Positions 20,384-29,832 of a stretch of DNA of 64,000 nt are shown here, piece by piece. The notes beneath the pieces are model-generated. The model did no database searches. It was not told the DNA's origin and worked only from the letters and a program-made list of their open reading frames with translations. The translations under genes were made by a program, and so were the position numbers. Origin of the DNA: Candidatus Thalassarchaeum sp. Lineage in GTDB: Archaea; Thermoplasmatota; Poseidoniia; Poseidoniales; Thalassarchaeaceae. The stretch is taken from assembly GCA_016777225.1 (NCBI GenBank), contig JADHRW010000005.1, forward strand, positions 50,982 to 114,981, given 5' to 3'. The stretch's first letter is position 1; every line of letters begins with the position of its first letter.

Positions 20384-21358
20384 ATGACTGTTTTGCTTGG
20401 ACGTGGCGAATGCGGCTCTCATGTGACACTTATTTTTACAATAAATGATAATTCTACTAATTTAGATGAACAAGGAAGTTTAGGAGTTGGTCTGTGTTTA
20501 GACCAAGGTGTTGAAATTATCGCAAGAGGTATTGAAGGAGAGTTTGAAATAAATATCAAATTTATTGAAGGAGATGGTGAATCAGAATTATATCAACAAG
20601 TATTCAAATTATTATCTAAAGAAATTATCAATATTAAGAATTATAATTGGGATCTAGCAATAAAATTAAAATTACCAATTTCGCAAGGTTTTGGGATGTC
20701 TGCTTCAGGAGCTATTGCCGCATCTATGGCAATTCAAAGAGCGATTGGTGAACCTCATGAAGAAAGTCTGAGACGCTCATTCTCAATTGCGCATAGAGTT
20801 GAAAGATATTTTTCTACAGGACTAGGAGATGTAACGGCTTTAGCAGCAGGTGGAGTTGAGAGGAGAACTTCTCCGGGCTCCCCATTTTCAGGAGATTTAC
20901 TCACTAGAGGTCCAGGGATGTCTGAAGGTTGGACAAAAGAAATAGAAGTATTATTGGCTTGGAAAAAAGACTCTGGTAAACATACGTCATCATATATCGA
21001 TGATACAGTTTGGAAAAACTCAATTAGTAAGGCAGGGATTAAGCAGATGGAACAATTAATGCAAAAACAATGGGATAAGACTCGTTGGAGTGAGTTATTA
21101 GAACGGTCGGAAATATTTGCTGATGAGAGTGGATTACTTTCTGATTCTAAAAGATTTGAATTACTTAATCAAGCAAAGAATGTCATAGAAGAAACATCTT
21201 CAGAATTTAAGCCATTATTATGCATGTTAGGGAAAAGTTTGGTGATTGTACCGAAAAATATTGATAATGAAGAAGACTTAGAATTATCAAAATTAATTTA
21301 TGAATTAAATGAAGTAGGTTTCATAACTAAGAAAACAAGAATTGGGCGCTTATTCTGA
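20384..21358 (+). CDS. Pantoate kinase (GHMP kinase family)
   Basis: First step of the archaeal CoA route: phosphorylates pantoate to 4-phosphopantoate, which phosphopantothenate synthetase then uses. The GHMP-kinase ATP loop LPISQGFGMSASGAIAAS is at ~100-120, and the STGLGDVTALAAGG block is typical of archaeal pantoate kinases. Length 324 is normal. Its 3' end overlaps the 3' end of the convergent nuclease gene by 9 bp. Substrate assignment rests on overall pattern, so another GHMP kinase is possible but less likely. Confidence 0.85.
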   Translation: MTVLLGRGECGSHVTLIFTINDNSTNLDEQGSLGVGLCLDQGVEIIARGIEGEFEINIKFIEGDGESELYQQVFKLLSKEIINIKNYNWDLAIKLKLPISQGFGMSASGAIAASMAIQRAIGEPHEESLRRSFSIAHRVERYFSTGLGDVTALAAGGVERRTSPGSPFSGDLLTRGPGMSEGWTKEIEVLLAWKKDSGKHTSSYIDDTVWKNSISKAGIKQMEQLMQKQWDKTRWSELLERSEIFADESGLLSDSKRFELLNQAKNVIEETSSEFKPLLCMLGKSLVIVPKNIDNEEDLELSKLIYELNEVGFITKKTRIGRLF

Positions 21359-22432
21359 TTTCTCCCTGATACTCTCATGGAATGTTGCTAGAGGCTCTAG
21401 GTCTAACGGACTAGAGTCAAGTAAGATTGCTCCCTTCAATTTTAAAGTATCACAAAAGCCATGCCTATAGACAATAGCTCCTTGCCCGTATTCATTCACA
21501 TATCTATCTACTTGTTTCTGAGTTTTTTTGCGAGGGAACCTTAAATCAGCCCCAAAAAAGTGTTTAGCATCAATCCAGGCACAGGGAATTCCATTAATTC
21601 TTACATCATCTAATAATAGTAGGTCGGGTGTTATTATTGCTCTTCCTTCAGATTTCTTTTGTTCATCAAGTAAATCTTCCTGTCGACGAAATCTAATATT
21701 AAGTGAAGAAAAATAATCGCATAATATATCTTCAAATACCTCTGCAGCATTTTGTGTTTCTGATTGATTGACTGAACTAACTCGATCAGCAGATTCGGCC
21801 AGTTGGAATTGATCTCTGTCTCTCTGATTCATTTTACTTGGAGTTTTAAGAGTTTCTTTAATCTTATTTTTTGACCAACCTCGACCAGTTAATATCGCTC
21901 GGAACAAATTTACAGGTGGAGCATCAAATCTTGTAGAGAGCGAAAGTACGCTTTCGCCACTATCATACCTTCTTTTTAACTCATTAGCTCGACTCATCAA
22001 TCGACCATGTGAATATACACTTTTTTCCTGATTTAGTGCACTACGAAGGGATAATGATTGTTCAAGAGTTATATCAAGCTTTTCAATTTTTTTGGCTATT
22101 TGTTGTACTTTTTCTTCAGGAAGAAAACCGAATTCCCCTGGAGAACAAACTAAAGGACTGGCTTTGGTTTGTACTGATTTCTTAACTGCATTTAATTTCC
22201 ATTTAATATTAACCACTCTAGCTGGAGGATCTATGTCTTGAGAGAATCCCATGGGCGCGGGGTCGATAGAAAATCGCGATAGAGCACGCTGTATTGCTTC
22301 ATCATCTCCGCCATGATTAATTTCTACAGTATTTTTTTTCGTACTGTTGCGGCGACGACGAGAACGGCTTTTTTGCCGCTTGCTACCATCATCCTGTTCA
22401 CTCAATGACCATGCGAAGGGAAAGAACACCAT
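21350..22432 (-). CDS. CDIN1/C15orf41-like TPD-motif nuclease (PD-(D/E)XK type)
   Basis: 360 residues. The basic N-terminus (KRQKSRSRRRRNSTKK) is followed by helical, HTH-like regions (~110-215). The C-terminal ~140 residues carry TPDLLLLDDVRINGIPCAWI and then DAKHFFG, which matches the TPD-containing family shared by archaea and human CDIN1 (C15orf41, partner of codanin-1). The TPD aspartate and the D-x-K pair fit a PD-(D/E)XK nuclease core. Biochemical role in archaea is not established; a resolvase or DNA-repair role is plausible. It is 41 bp downstream of leuS on the same strand. Confidence 0.7.
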   Translation of the reverse strand: MVFFPFAWSLSEQDDGSKRQKSRSRRRRNSTKKNTVEINHGGDDEAIQRALSRFSIDPAPMGFSQDIDPPARVVNIKWKLNAVKKSVQTKASPLVCSPGEFGFLPEEKVQQIAKKIEKLDITLEQSLSLRSALNQEKSVYSHGRLMSRANELKRRYDSGESVLSLSTRFDAPPVNLFRAILTGRGWSKNKIKETLKTPSKMNQRDRDQFQLAESADRVSSVNQSETQNAAEVFEDILCDYFSSLNIRFRRQEDLLDEQKKSEGRAIITPDLLLLDDVRINGIPCAWIDAKHFFGADLRFPRKKTQKQVDRYVNEYGQGAIVYRHGFCDTLKLKGAILLDSSPLDLEPLATFHESIREKSE

Positions 22433-22473
22433 GAACCCACCGTGTAAGGTAAGTAGAAGAAAAACGCTTTTCT

Positions 22474-25326
22474 TCAGATAAAGGCAATTCCTGGCTCTAA
22501 TGGTGAAGCAACTCTAGCTTTACCAGCTACATCCTCGCCGTCACCTACCTTGTAAGATATGACAGAATCAACAGATAGGGCATTTGCGATAAAAATTGCA
22601 TTATTATTTATTAGATTCGTTTCATCAAATTGGGAAGAAATCAAAGAAATATCATCTTGAGACCAAGTATATATCTTCCCTCTATTTTTCTTATTTCCTA
22701 TTGTCAATGATTGCCAAGTTTGGAAAATCTCTCCTCTTAATTTCTCTTCACTAAAAATATCTAAAGATTTGAGGTAATCAATACCGTTTTTCTTAAAATC
22801 AAAATTATTTGAACTTAGATTGATTGCTTCAGATGCAAGAATATTTTTCCAACTTGCAGCAGTTTGTATGACACAGCTAGAGATAGGAGTATCAGAGTGT
22901 CTTTGCGCAAGACCTTTTACATTTCTTGAACTATCTATTAATTTTCTAAGATAATTCTCTTTAGCAAGGTGAGTTATGTCTTGTTCATTTATATCTAATT
23001 CGTGAATCACAAGTTCACTCACCATTTCTTTACCACCTATTTTAGACCAAAACTCTTCTGCGATATGTGGTGTAGCAGGTGCAAGCATAGGTATCCAATT
23101 AGAAAAGAATGATTTTGCAGTTTTAGCATCACATCCTCCTCTTCGTCGATACCATTGCCAATCAGATAGCATCTCAAAATGACTAATCATTACGCCTTCA
23201 CGTAAACTTACATTTTCCATCGCTAATTTCCATTTTAAATGATTGAGGCGCATTCTTGCTAATATCCAATCATCAATTATATTAGGGGAATTAATGAAAT
23301 CATTAGATGTTTCAAAGGCTTCTATAATTGATTGCATTTGTCGAGAATTTGATACAATGGCATTATCTGACCAATCCATACCTGCTTCAGGATTTGCACC
23401 AAATAAGATAAACAAACGTACTGTATCGGCTCCATATTTATCCACCATAGAACCGGGACTAACCGTATTTCCTAATGACTTACTCATCTTAGCCTGTCTA
23501 GTTGTAAGTACTGATTGACAGGATGGACAAGTTCCTTCGAAATTATCAATATGATATTCAGTATTACATTCCACACAAAAAGGCGCAGGAGCATTCAACA
23601 TTCCTTGACATACTAACTGTCCGAATGGTTCACCAGTTGTATTCATTCCAAGATCACGTGTTGCTTTAGTGAAGAATCTTGCATAAAGAAGATGCATTAC
23701 AGCATGTTCAATTCCTCCGATATACAGATCTATTCCTCCTTCCATCCAGTAATCTACAATCTCTCGATCAAACGGCTGGTTCTCATTATTAGAGTCCCCA
23801 TATCTTAGGAAATACCACGATGAATCATAAAATGTATCCATCGTGTCCGTCTCACGTCGTGCAACATCCCCACATTTAGGGCAATTAGTTGAAAGAAACT
23901 TTTCACTGGACTCAAGAGGATTTCCACTCTCATCCCAACTAAATTTAACATCTAAGGGAAGTTTGACAGGGAGATCTTGGAGTGCAACTGGCACTACACC
24001 ACAATCATCGCAGTGCAACATGGGTATTGGAGTACCCCAAAATCTCTGACGGCTTAAAAGCCAATCTTTCAATCTATATTGAACAGTACCATGACCTGAA
24101 TTTTCAGATTCTAGGGCTTTGATTACCGCGTTCTTAGCATCTTCTCCAAATAATCCATCAAATTCTTTACGGGATGAATTAGCCATATAAGCTAGAGAAT
24201 CTAATACTGGATTTTCTTCTATCGCCTGCTCACCATCTATACGAGAAAGTACTGGTTTAATCGGAAGATTATACTTCTTAGCAAAATCATAATCTCGTTG
24301 ATCATGTCCTGGGACTGCCATTACAGCGCCAGTACCGTAGCTTGCAACTACGAAGTTTCCTGCATATATTGGAACTTGTTCGCCGCTAATTGGATTAATT
24401 GCAAATTTACCTAAAGGCACGCCTTTCTTTTCTTTCAACATATTAATTCTTTCAAACTCAGACATTTTAGCACATTCATCTCGAAGTTCTCTCCAATCAT
24501 TTTCATATTCTGTTCCAGACACAAGCGGCTCGCAAAGAGGATGTTCGGGAGATAAAGTAACAAATGTCACACCAAATATTGTATCGGGTCTAGTAGTGAA
24601 TGCCCCTATTACAATATCCTCTCCAACAATTGGAAAATTAATATGAGCCCCATTTGAACGCCCTATCCAATTTCGCTGCATTGCCTTGACATTCTCAGGG
24701 AAATTAATATTTTCTAAATCATCAAGTAATTCATCGGCATATTTTGTCATACTAAGGAACCATTGTGCCATATCTTTCTGAACTACTTCTAAGCCACATC
24801 TCCAACAACGATTATTTTTAACTTGCTCATTTGCAAGTACAGTGTCGCAATCATTACACCAATTTACTGGAGCGAATCTTCTTTCAACAAGTCCTGCCTC
24901 ATAAAATCGAATAAATATTTCTTGATTCCAGCGATAATATTCAGGAGTAGAGGTTGCAAAGGTTCGACCCCAGTCGTAAGAATACCCCATTCTCTCTTGA
25001 TCGGTTCGAATCATCGCAATATTTCTCTCAGTTACATTGTGAGGATGTCCACCCTCCTTCTTAGCTGCATTTTCTGCAGGCATTCCGAATGAATCATAAC
25101 CCATAGGATACAGTACATTTTTACCCATTAATCTCTGAAATCTTGCCATTGCATCGCCAATAGAATAATTCCTAACATGTCCCATATGCATATTGCCTGA
25201 GGGATAAGGGAACATTTCCAGACAGTAAAATTTAGGTTTAGAGGTATCTACTTGAACAGAAAATATATTTTTTTCCTTCCATTGGTTTTGCCAGTACGCC
25301 TCTATTCGGTGCAAATCATATTCCAT
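22474..25326 (-). CDS. leuS: Leucyl-tRNA synthetase, bacterial type
   Basis: Charges tRNA-Leu. The class I signature is MFPYPSGNMHMGHVRNYS and the KMSKS loop is KMSKSLGNTVSPG. The editing domain contains TTRPDTIFGVTF. Two zinc-ribbon-like segments (CNDCD...CWRCG and CVECN...CPSC) are visible. The order of motifs and PMGYDSFGMPAENAA wording are of the bacterial LeuRS type, not the archaeal/eukaryotic type, so the gene is probably of bacterial origin, as is known in haloarchaea. 950 residues is longer than a standard bacterial enzyme (~860). Upstream GGGGAG serves as ribosome binding site. Confidence 0.95.
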   Translation of the reverse strand: MEYDLHRIEAYWQNQWKEKNIFSVQVDTSKPKFYCLEMFPYPSGNMHMGHVRNYSIGDAMARFQRLMGKNVLYPMGYDSFGMPAENAAKKEGGHPHNVTERNIAMIRTDQERMGYSYDWGRTFATSTPEYYRWNQEIFIRFYEAGLVERRFAPVNWCNDCDTVLANEQVKNNRCWRCGLEVVQKDMAQWFLSMTKYADELLDDLENINFPENVKAMQRNWIGRSNGAHINFPIVGEDIVIGAFTTRPDTIFGVTFVTLSPEHPLCEPLVSGTEYENDWRELRDECAKMSEFERINMLKEKKGVPLGKFAINPISGEQVPIYAGNFVVASYGTGAVMAVPGHDQRDYDFAKKYNLPIKPVLSRIDGEQAIEENPVLDSLAYMANSSRKEFDGLFGEDAKNAVIKALESENSGHGTVQYRLKDWLLSRQRFWGTPIPMLHCDDCGVVPVALQDLPVKLPLDVKFSWDESGNPLESSEKFLSTNCPKCGDVARRETDTMDTFYDSSWYFLRYGDSNNENQPFDREIVDYWMEGGIDLYIGGIEHAVMHLLYARFFTKATRDLGMNTTGEPFGQLVCQGMLNAPAPFCVECNTEYHIDNFEGTCPSCQSVLTTRQAKMSKSLGNTVSPGSMVDKYGADTVRLFILFGANPEAGMDWSDNAIVSNSRQMQSIIEAFETSNDFINSPNIIDDWILARMRLNHLKWKLAMENVSLREGVMISHFEMLSDWQWYRRRGGCDAKTAKSFFSNWIPMLAPATPHIAEEFWSKIGGKEMVSELVIHELDINEQDITHLAKENYLRKLIDSSRNVKGLAQRHSDTPISSCVIQTAASWKNILASEAINLSSNNFDFKKNGIDYLKSLDIFSEEKLRGEIFQTWQSLTIGNKKNRGKIYTWSQDDISLISSQFDETNLINNNAIFIANALSVDSVISYKVGDGEDVAGKARVASPLEPGIAFI

Positions 25327-25411
25327 TCAAGCACTCCCCTTATTTATTCTCTGACAGATAATAATATCAAGCGAAGTAGTATAACTAATCCAAAGGTCTT
25401 TTCTTGGGTGA

Positions 25412-26242
25412 ATGGAGTCAGCACTTGATTCACACGCTTCGACTGACAGAGTTCGCTATGAAACCTCTCCCTTGAATATGAGCCGGTATGGCTATGCAGT
25501 AGGTTTACTTCGATATGTCATTATGCTAGGAGAGGGTGAGTTTGATATTCGTAATGAAGAAGATGGAATTGAGGTTTGGGTTACTCAAATGGGCAATTAT
25601 ATGAATATGAATACTGCATGGATTAATCGCTCTACTGGAACCGTAGCTATAGTTGATCCTTTTGACTCTAAGAGATGGGTTGCGGCATTGAAAGAACAGG
25701 GGTTGCGGCCTACTCATTTACTCTATACACATACTCATAGAGATCATGTTGAAGGGTATAGAGATATGATTAATCTAATACCTGAGATTGAAGTTTGGGG
25801 TCATGCCGAATCAAATACACCTGAACTTCTATCACATGCTGTTTTCAAAAATGTTGATTTTACTAATGAATGGAGTAACGCACCAAATACAACAATAGAA
25901 TGGTCTGCTGGAGGCATTACTCTAGCAGTCACGCATTCTCCTGGTCATGCACCGGGTCATGTCACTCTGCATGGATATGGCGTTTATCATGCAGGAGACC
26001 TTCTTTTCACTGCACATAGTGGCCGGGTAGATTTACCTGGAAGTGATCCTATGGCTCAATGGCATAGTGTACTATATGCTCGTAATTTACTCAGAACTCT
26101 GCCGGAGAAATGGAGATTAATACCCGGCCATAGATATGATTGGATAGATGGTACTACTCCAGACTGGGTCAGTATAGAAGATGCTTTAAGCCATAATTTC
26201 TCACTTAATTCATCAGTATTACGAAGCTTAGGTGGTGATTAA
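25412..26242 (+). CDS. Metallo-beta-lactamase-fold hydrolase (glyoxalase II-like)
   Basis: 276 residues. The metal-binding THTHRDHVEGY, the second histidine GHAPGHV, the bridging aspartate HAGDLLF and the late histidine PGHRYDW are all present, so a two-metal site is intact. The GRVDLPGSDP stretch resembles glyoxalase II and persulfide-dioxygenase relatives. The ~50-residue N-terminus precedes the fold. A TATA-like AGTATAACTA at ~25377 puts transcription start almost at the ATG, suggesting a leaderless mRNA. It is directly followed by an OsmC gene (no gap), which suggests a thiol or peroxide detoxification unit; the substrate is unknown. Confidence 0.8.
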   Translation: MESALDSHASTDRVRYETSPLNMSRYGYAVGLLRYVIMLGEGEFDIRNEEDGIEVWVTQMGNYMNMNTAWINRSTGTVAIVDPFDSKRWVAALKEQGLRPTHLLYTHTHRDHVEGYRDMINLIPEIEVWGHAESNTPELLSHAVFKNVDFTNEWSNAPNTTIEWSAGGITLAVTHSPGHAPGHVTLHGYGVYHAGDLLFTAHSGRVDLPGSDPMAQWHSVLYARNLLRTLPEKWRLIPGHRYDWIDGTTPDWVSIEDALSHNFSLNSSVLRSLGGD

Positions 26243-26644
26243 ATGGTTCGAATAGAAGCAAAATATGAGAATGGTTTACGTTGTACTGCGACACATATCC
26301 CATCTGGAAAACAAATAATTACAGATGCCCCAATTGATAATCATGGGAAAGGAGAATCATTTTCGCCTACGGACTTATTGGCTACTTCTATGCTAACATG
26401 TATAATGACAATAATTGGAATTAGAGCAGAAAAAAAGAAAATAGATGTAAATGGCATGTCTGGCAGTGTAGAAAAAACTATGACTACAAATCCTCGACGT
26501 GTAGGAAGACTAGAAATTAGAATTAAATTACCTAACAATCTTGACCTAAAAGAATTAAATTGGCTCAAAAAAGAGGGATGTAATTGTCCTGTTTGTTTTT
26601 CAATAAATAAAACAATGGATGTTGATATTATTTTCCACGATTAA
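26243..26644 (+). CDS. OsmC-family peroxiredoxin-like protein
   Basis: 133 residues with the OsmC/Ohr fold pattern. FSPTDLLATSMLTCIMTIIG carries the first reactive cysteine on the central helix and NCPVCFSINKT carries the second, as in hydroperoxide reductases. The first base follows immediately after the stop of the MBL gene, so the two are co-transcribed. Probably reduces organic hydroperoxides or handles persulfides with a thiol partner. Confidence 0.85.
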   Translation: MVRIEAKYENGLRCTATHIPSGKQIITDAPIDNHGKGESFSPTDLLATSMLTCIMTIIGIRAEKKKIDVNGMSGSVEKTMTTNPRRVGRLEIRIKLPNNLDLKELNWLKKEGCNCPVCFSINKTMDVDIIFHD

Positions 26645-26683
26645 TATGATTCCTATCTCTCTATTACATGAATAGTATAATTT

Positions 26684-27109
26684 ATGATTAACAATTATAT
26701 ATCTCATACAATCTCGTTAGGCAACATGGCGATTGGCACAATTGGTTTCTTATCTCTCGTATTCCAGATTATTATTGCTTGTGTAATATTTTCTGTTTGG
26801 TTAATTAGGCCAAATTGGAATACTGCATACAGAGCTGGAAATGCCACTAATATCAAAGAAGAATTTGCGGTCTATGGATTGCCTGATTGGTCGGTATATG
26901 TCATTGGAGCCACAAAAATAGCTCTGGCTATTGCGCTAGTGGCTGGATACTGGAAAAGTGAATTAGTAGCTCCTGCTGCTATTTCGATGGCTATATTGAT
27001 GGCCGGGGCAGTCATTTGTCATTTGAGAATAAAAGAAGATAGTTTGTCCAGAGCATTGCCAGCAGGTTCTATGTTAGCTATGTCGTTATTTGTTGGATTA
27101 TTTAACTAA
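26684..27109 (+). CDS. DoxX-like small membrane protein
   Basis: 141 residues with four hydrophobic helices. The pattern YGLPDWSVYVIGATKIALAI followed by two more helices matches the DoxX-like family, linked elsewhere to quinone or thiosulfate redox and to membrane oxidoreductase complexes. It lies 39 bp after the OsmC gene on the same strand, so MBL-OsmC-DoxX may be one redox unit. The 3' end overlaps the convergent aceE stop by 4 bp. Confidence 0.65.
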   Translation: MINNYISHTISLGNMAIGTIGFLSLVFQIIIACVIFSVWLIRPNWNTAYRAGNATNIKEEFAVYGLPDWSVYVIGATKIALAIALVAGYWKSELVAPAAISMAILMAGAVICHLRIKEDSLSRALPAGSMLAMSLFVGLFN

Positions 27110-29763
27110 TTAGTTTTATCATTTCTTTCTCTAGAAATTTTGAATTTATCTGCAATTTCTTCAGTTAAACCTGTATTGACTCTACCCTCTCTCTCCAGCG
27201 CAGATATTGTTGCTAGAACTATGCTTTCGGTATCTATTTCAAAGAATCGCCTTAACTCAGTTCTATCATCAGAACGTCCAAAACCATCTGTTCCTAGAAC
27301 AACATAGTTCCCACCTACCCAACGTTGAATCATTTCTGGTACTGCAATGATATAATCTGAAACAGCAATTGTTGTAGTTAAATCACCAAAACATTCGGAA
27401 ACATATGATGAACTCTCCATATCAGGATAAAGACGATTCTTTCTTTGGGATTCAAGCCCTTCGCGTCTTAGCTCCCCATAGGATGTAACGGACCAAACTT
27501 CAGAATCTACATCATAATCAGCTAATATCTCAGAGGCTTCCAACACATGAGAAAGTATGGGCCCTGACCCTAAAAGCCTAACTAATGGCTTGTCGTTATT
27601 CTTAGGTTCAATTATCTTATACGCACCTTTTATTATTTTATGATCAATACCTTCAGGTTTAGCAGGCTGCTGTTCATTTTGATTATAGAGCATTATATAA
27701 TGGAAAACATCAAGATTTTGCCCCCACATTTCATTAATACCGTGTCTTATTATTGTTGCTAACTCATATGCATAAGCGGGATCCCATGACCTACAGTAGG
27801 GTACTGTGCTAGCATGCAAAAGAGAGTGCCCATCTTGATGCTGAAGCCCTTCTCCATTCAAAGTAGTACGACCGGCAGTGGCACCCATCAAAAATCCTCT
27901 AGCTCTAGCATCAGCAGCTTGCCAAATTTGGTCATTTACACGTTGGAAACCGAACATTGAGTAAAATATATAGAAAGGCATAGTTGGAGTAGATGCATGA
28001 GAATATGATGTTGCAGAAGCAAGCCATGATGCTATAGAATTAGCCTCTGAAATCCCTTCTTCAAGTATTTGGCCTGTTCTTGATTCTTTATACTTCATTA
28101 TCATTTTATGATCAACTGGCTTATATTTTTGTCCAGATTGAGAATAAATACCAAATTCACTGAATAAAGGATCCATCCCAAAAGTTCTACCTTCATCGGG
28201 TATTATTGGAACTATCTTTTCACCAATATCAGATTTCATTAGATTCCTTAACAAACGAACAAAAGCCATGGTTGTAGAAACCTTCTGTCCAGTAGGCGTA
28301 CCTTTATCGAACTCAGAATATGTTTTTTCTTCAGGTAAATCGAAATCAATAGGTAAAGATTTACGAGAAGGCAAATACCCCCCAAGTTTTTCTCTACGAA
28401 GATTAAGGTATACGAATGCTTCAGAATCTTCATCTAATGAAAAAAATGGGTCTTTTTGCAGATTTTCATCTAGAATCGGAATTTGAAGGCGGTCTCGATA
28501 GGAAACTAAATCTTCTAGATTCATTTTCTTTTTCTGATGAGTAGTATTTCGACCGGCAAAAGATTCTATACCCCAACCTTTGACTGTATGTGCCAAAATA
28601 ACTGAGGGTTTCTCAGATTCTAAGGCTGCATGATAAGCAGCGTATACCTTCAATGGATCGTGTCCTCCGCGACGTAAATTAATTATTTCTTCATCAGAAA
28701 GATTCGCTCCCATTGAAACTAATGATTCAGAGCCGGAGAATAATTCATTTCGGAATTCACCAGAAGATAATGTACTCATTCTCTGGAAATCTCCATCAGT
28801 TATTTCTTCCAATCTAGCAAGTAAAACTCCATTAACATCTTGGGCAAAAAGACGATCCCAATTAGTATCCCATAATACTTTGAAAACATCCCATCCTGCG
28901 CCTCTGTAAAGCCCTTCTAATTCTTGAATTATCTTAGAATTACCACGAACAGGTCCATCTAACCTCTGAAGATTACAATTGACTATTGTGATTAGATTAT
29001 CCAACTTCTCCCTTCCTGCCACTGCTATTGCAGCAATTGATTCTGGTTCATCCATCTCACCATCTCCTAAGAATGAATAAACCGTACTTTGAGAAGTATC
29101 GACCAATTCACGATCAGTCAAGTATTTCCAGAATCTAGCTTGCATAACTGCGGCTAATGGACCGAGTCCCATTGAGACTGTGGGGTACTCCCAGAAATCT
29201 TTCATTAAACGGGGATGTGGATAAGAAGAAAGACCGTCTAAAAATGCTTCTTGACGAAAATTAGATAATTGCTTACGAGTTATTCTACCCTCTAAAAATG
29301 CACGAGCATATATCCCAGGACTTCCATGACCTTGGATATAAAGTGCATCTCCAATACCATTGAATTCTTTGCCCTTAAATACATGATTGAAACCAACCTC
29401 ATAAAGTGTTGAAGATGACGCATAAGTCGAAATATGACCGCCTATACCATCAATTCTACGATTAGCATCAGATACTATTAATGCAGAATTCCATAAGATT
29501 ATGTTCTGTATCTCTTTTTCAATTTTAAGATCACCTGGGTATGGCGTTTGGTTATCCCAAGGTATAGTATTGACGTAAGGAGTTTGAGATGCAGCAGGGA
29601 TTTCGATACCTAGATCTTGTGCTTCGGAAAGAAGTTCATGCAACAATATTCTAGCTCTATCGAGTCCGGCTGAATCAACAACCGAACGCAGAGATTCAAG
29701 CCATTCATCTGTTTCTTCAGGATCTATATCTGGCAACCTCTGATGATAATTAGGGCTAACCAT
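27106..29763 (-). CDS. aceE: Pyruvate dehydrogenase E1 component, homodimeric (AceE)
   Basis: Thiamine-diphosphate-dependent decarboxylation of pyruvate, feeding acetyl groups to a lipoyl E2. Bacterial single-chain E1 features: RRIDGIGGHISTYASSSTLY near the start, YIQGHGSPGIYARAFLEGR, the ThDP site FLGDGEMDEPES with later IVNCNLQRLDGPVRGN, and LNGEGLQHQDGHS. The ORF track begins at 29823, but the ATG at 29763 matches the family N-terminus better and lies 9 bp after a perfect palindrome. About 885 residues, normal for AceE. No E2 or E3 gene is in the window. An unusual enzyme for an archaeon; probable bacterial origin. Confidence 0.93.
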   Translation of the reverse strand: MVSPNYHQRLPDIDPEETDEWLESLRSVVDSAGLDRARILLHELLSEAQDLGIEIPAASQTPYVNTIPWDNQTPYPGDLKIEKEIQNIILWNSALIVSDANRRIDGIGGHISTYASSSTLYEVGFNHVFKGKEFNGIGDALYIQGHGSPGIYARAFLEGRITRKQLSNFRQEAFLDGLSSYPHPRLMKDFWEYPTVSMGLGPLAAVMQARFWKYLTDRELVDTSQSTVYSFLGDGEMDEPESIAAIAVAGREKLDNLITIVNCNLQRLDGPVRGNSKIIQELEGLYRGAGWDVFKVLWDTNWDRLFAQDVNGVLLARLEEITDGDFQRMSTLSSGEFRNELFSGSESLVSMGANLSDEEIINLRRGGHDPLKVYAAYHAALESEKPSVILAHTVKGWGIESFAGRNTTHQKKKMNLEDLVSYRDRLQIPILDENLQKDPFFSLDEDSEAFVYLNLRREKLGGYLPSRKSLPIDFDLPEEKTYSEFDKGTPTGQKVSTTMAFVRLLRNLMKSDIGEKIVPIIPDEGRTFGMDPLFSEFGIYSQSGQKYKPVDHKMIMKYKESRTGQILEEGISEANSIASWLASATSYSHASTPTMPFYIFYSMFGFQRVNDQIWQAADARARGFLMGATAGRTTLNGEGLQHQDGHSLLHASTVPYCRSWDPAYAYELATIIRHGINEMWGQNLDVFHYIMLYNQNEQQPAKPEGIDHKIIKGAYKIIEPKNNDKPLVRLLGSGPILSHVLEASEILADYDVDSEVWSVTSYGELRREGLESQRKNRLYPDMESSSYVSECFGDLTTTIAVSDYIIAVPEMIQRWVGGNYVVLGTDGFGRSDDRTELRRFFEIDTESIVLATISALEREGRVNTGLTEEIADKFKISRERNDKTN

Positions 29764-29772
29764 TTGACCACA

Positions 29773-29789
29773 CTGCCCCTTAGGGGCAG
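29773..29789. promoter_or_regulatory. Perfect palindrome before aceE, candidate operator
   Basis: CTGCCCCT-T-AGGGGCAG: 8-bp perfect arms with a one-base centre, 9 bp upstream of the preferred aceE ATG (29763). GC-rich arms stand out in an AT-rich genome. It would be coding if translation began at 29823. Candidate binding site for a dimeric regulator, or an mRNA hairpin at the ribosome entry site. Confidence 0.5.
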
Positions 29790-29832
29790 ATTGTCGAGGA
29801 TGCATGAGGCTTTGAATCTTCAATAAATGTTC

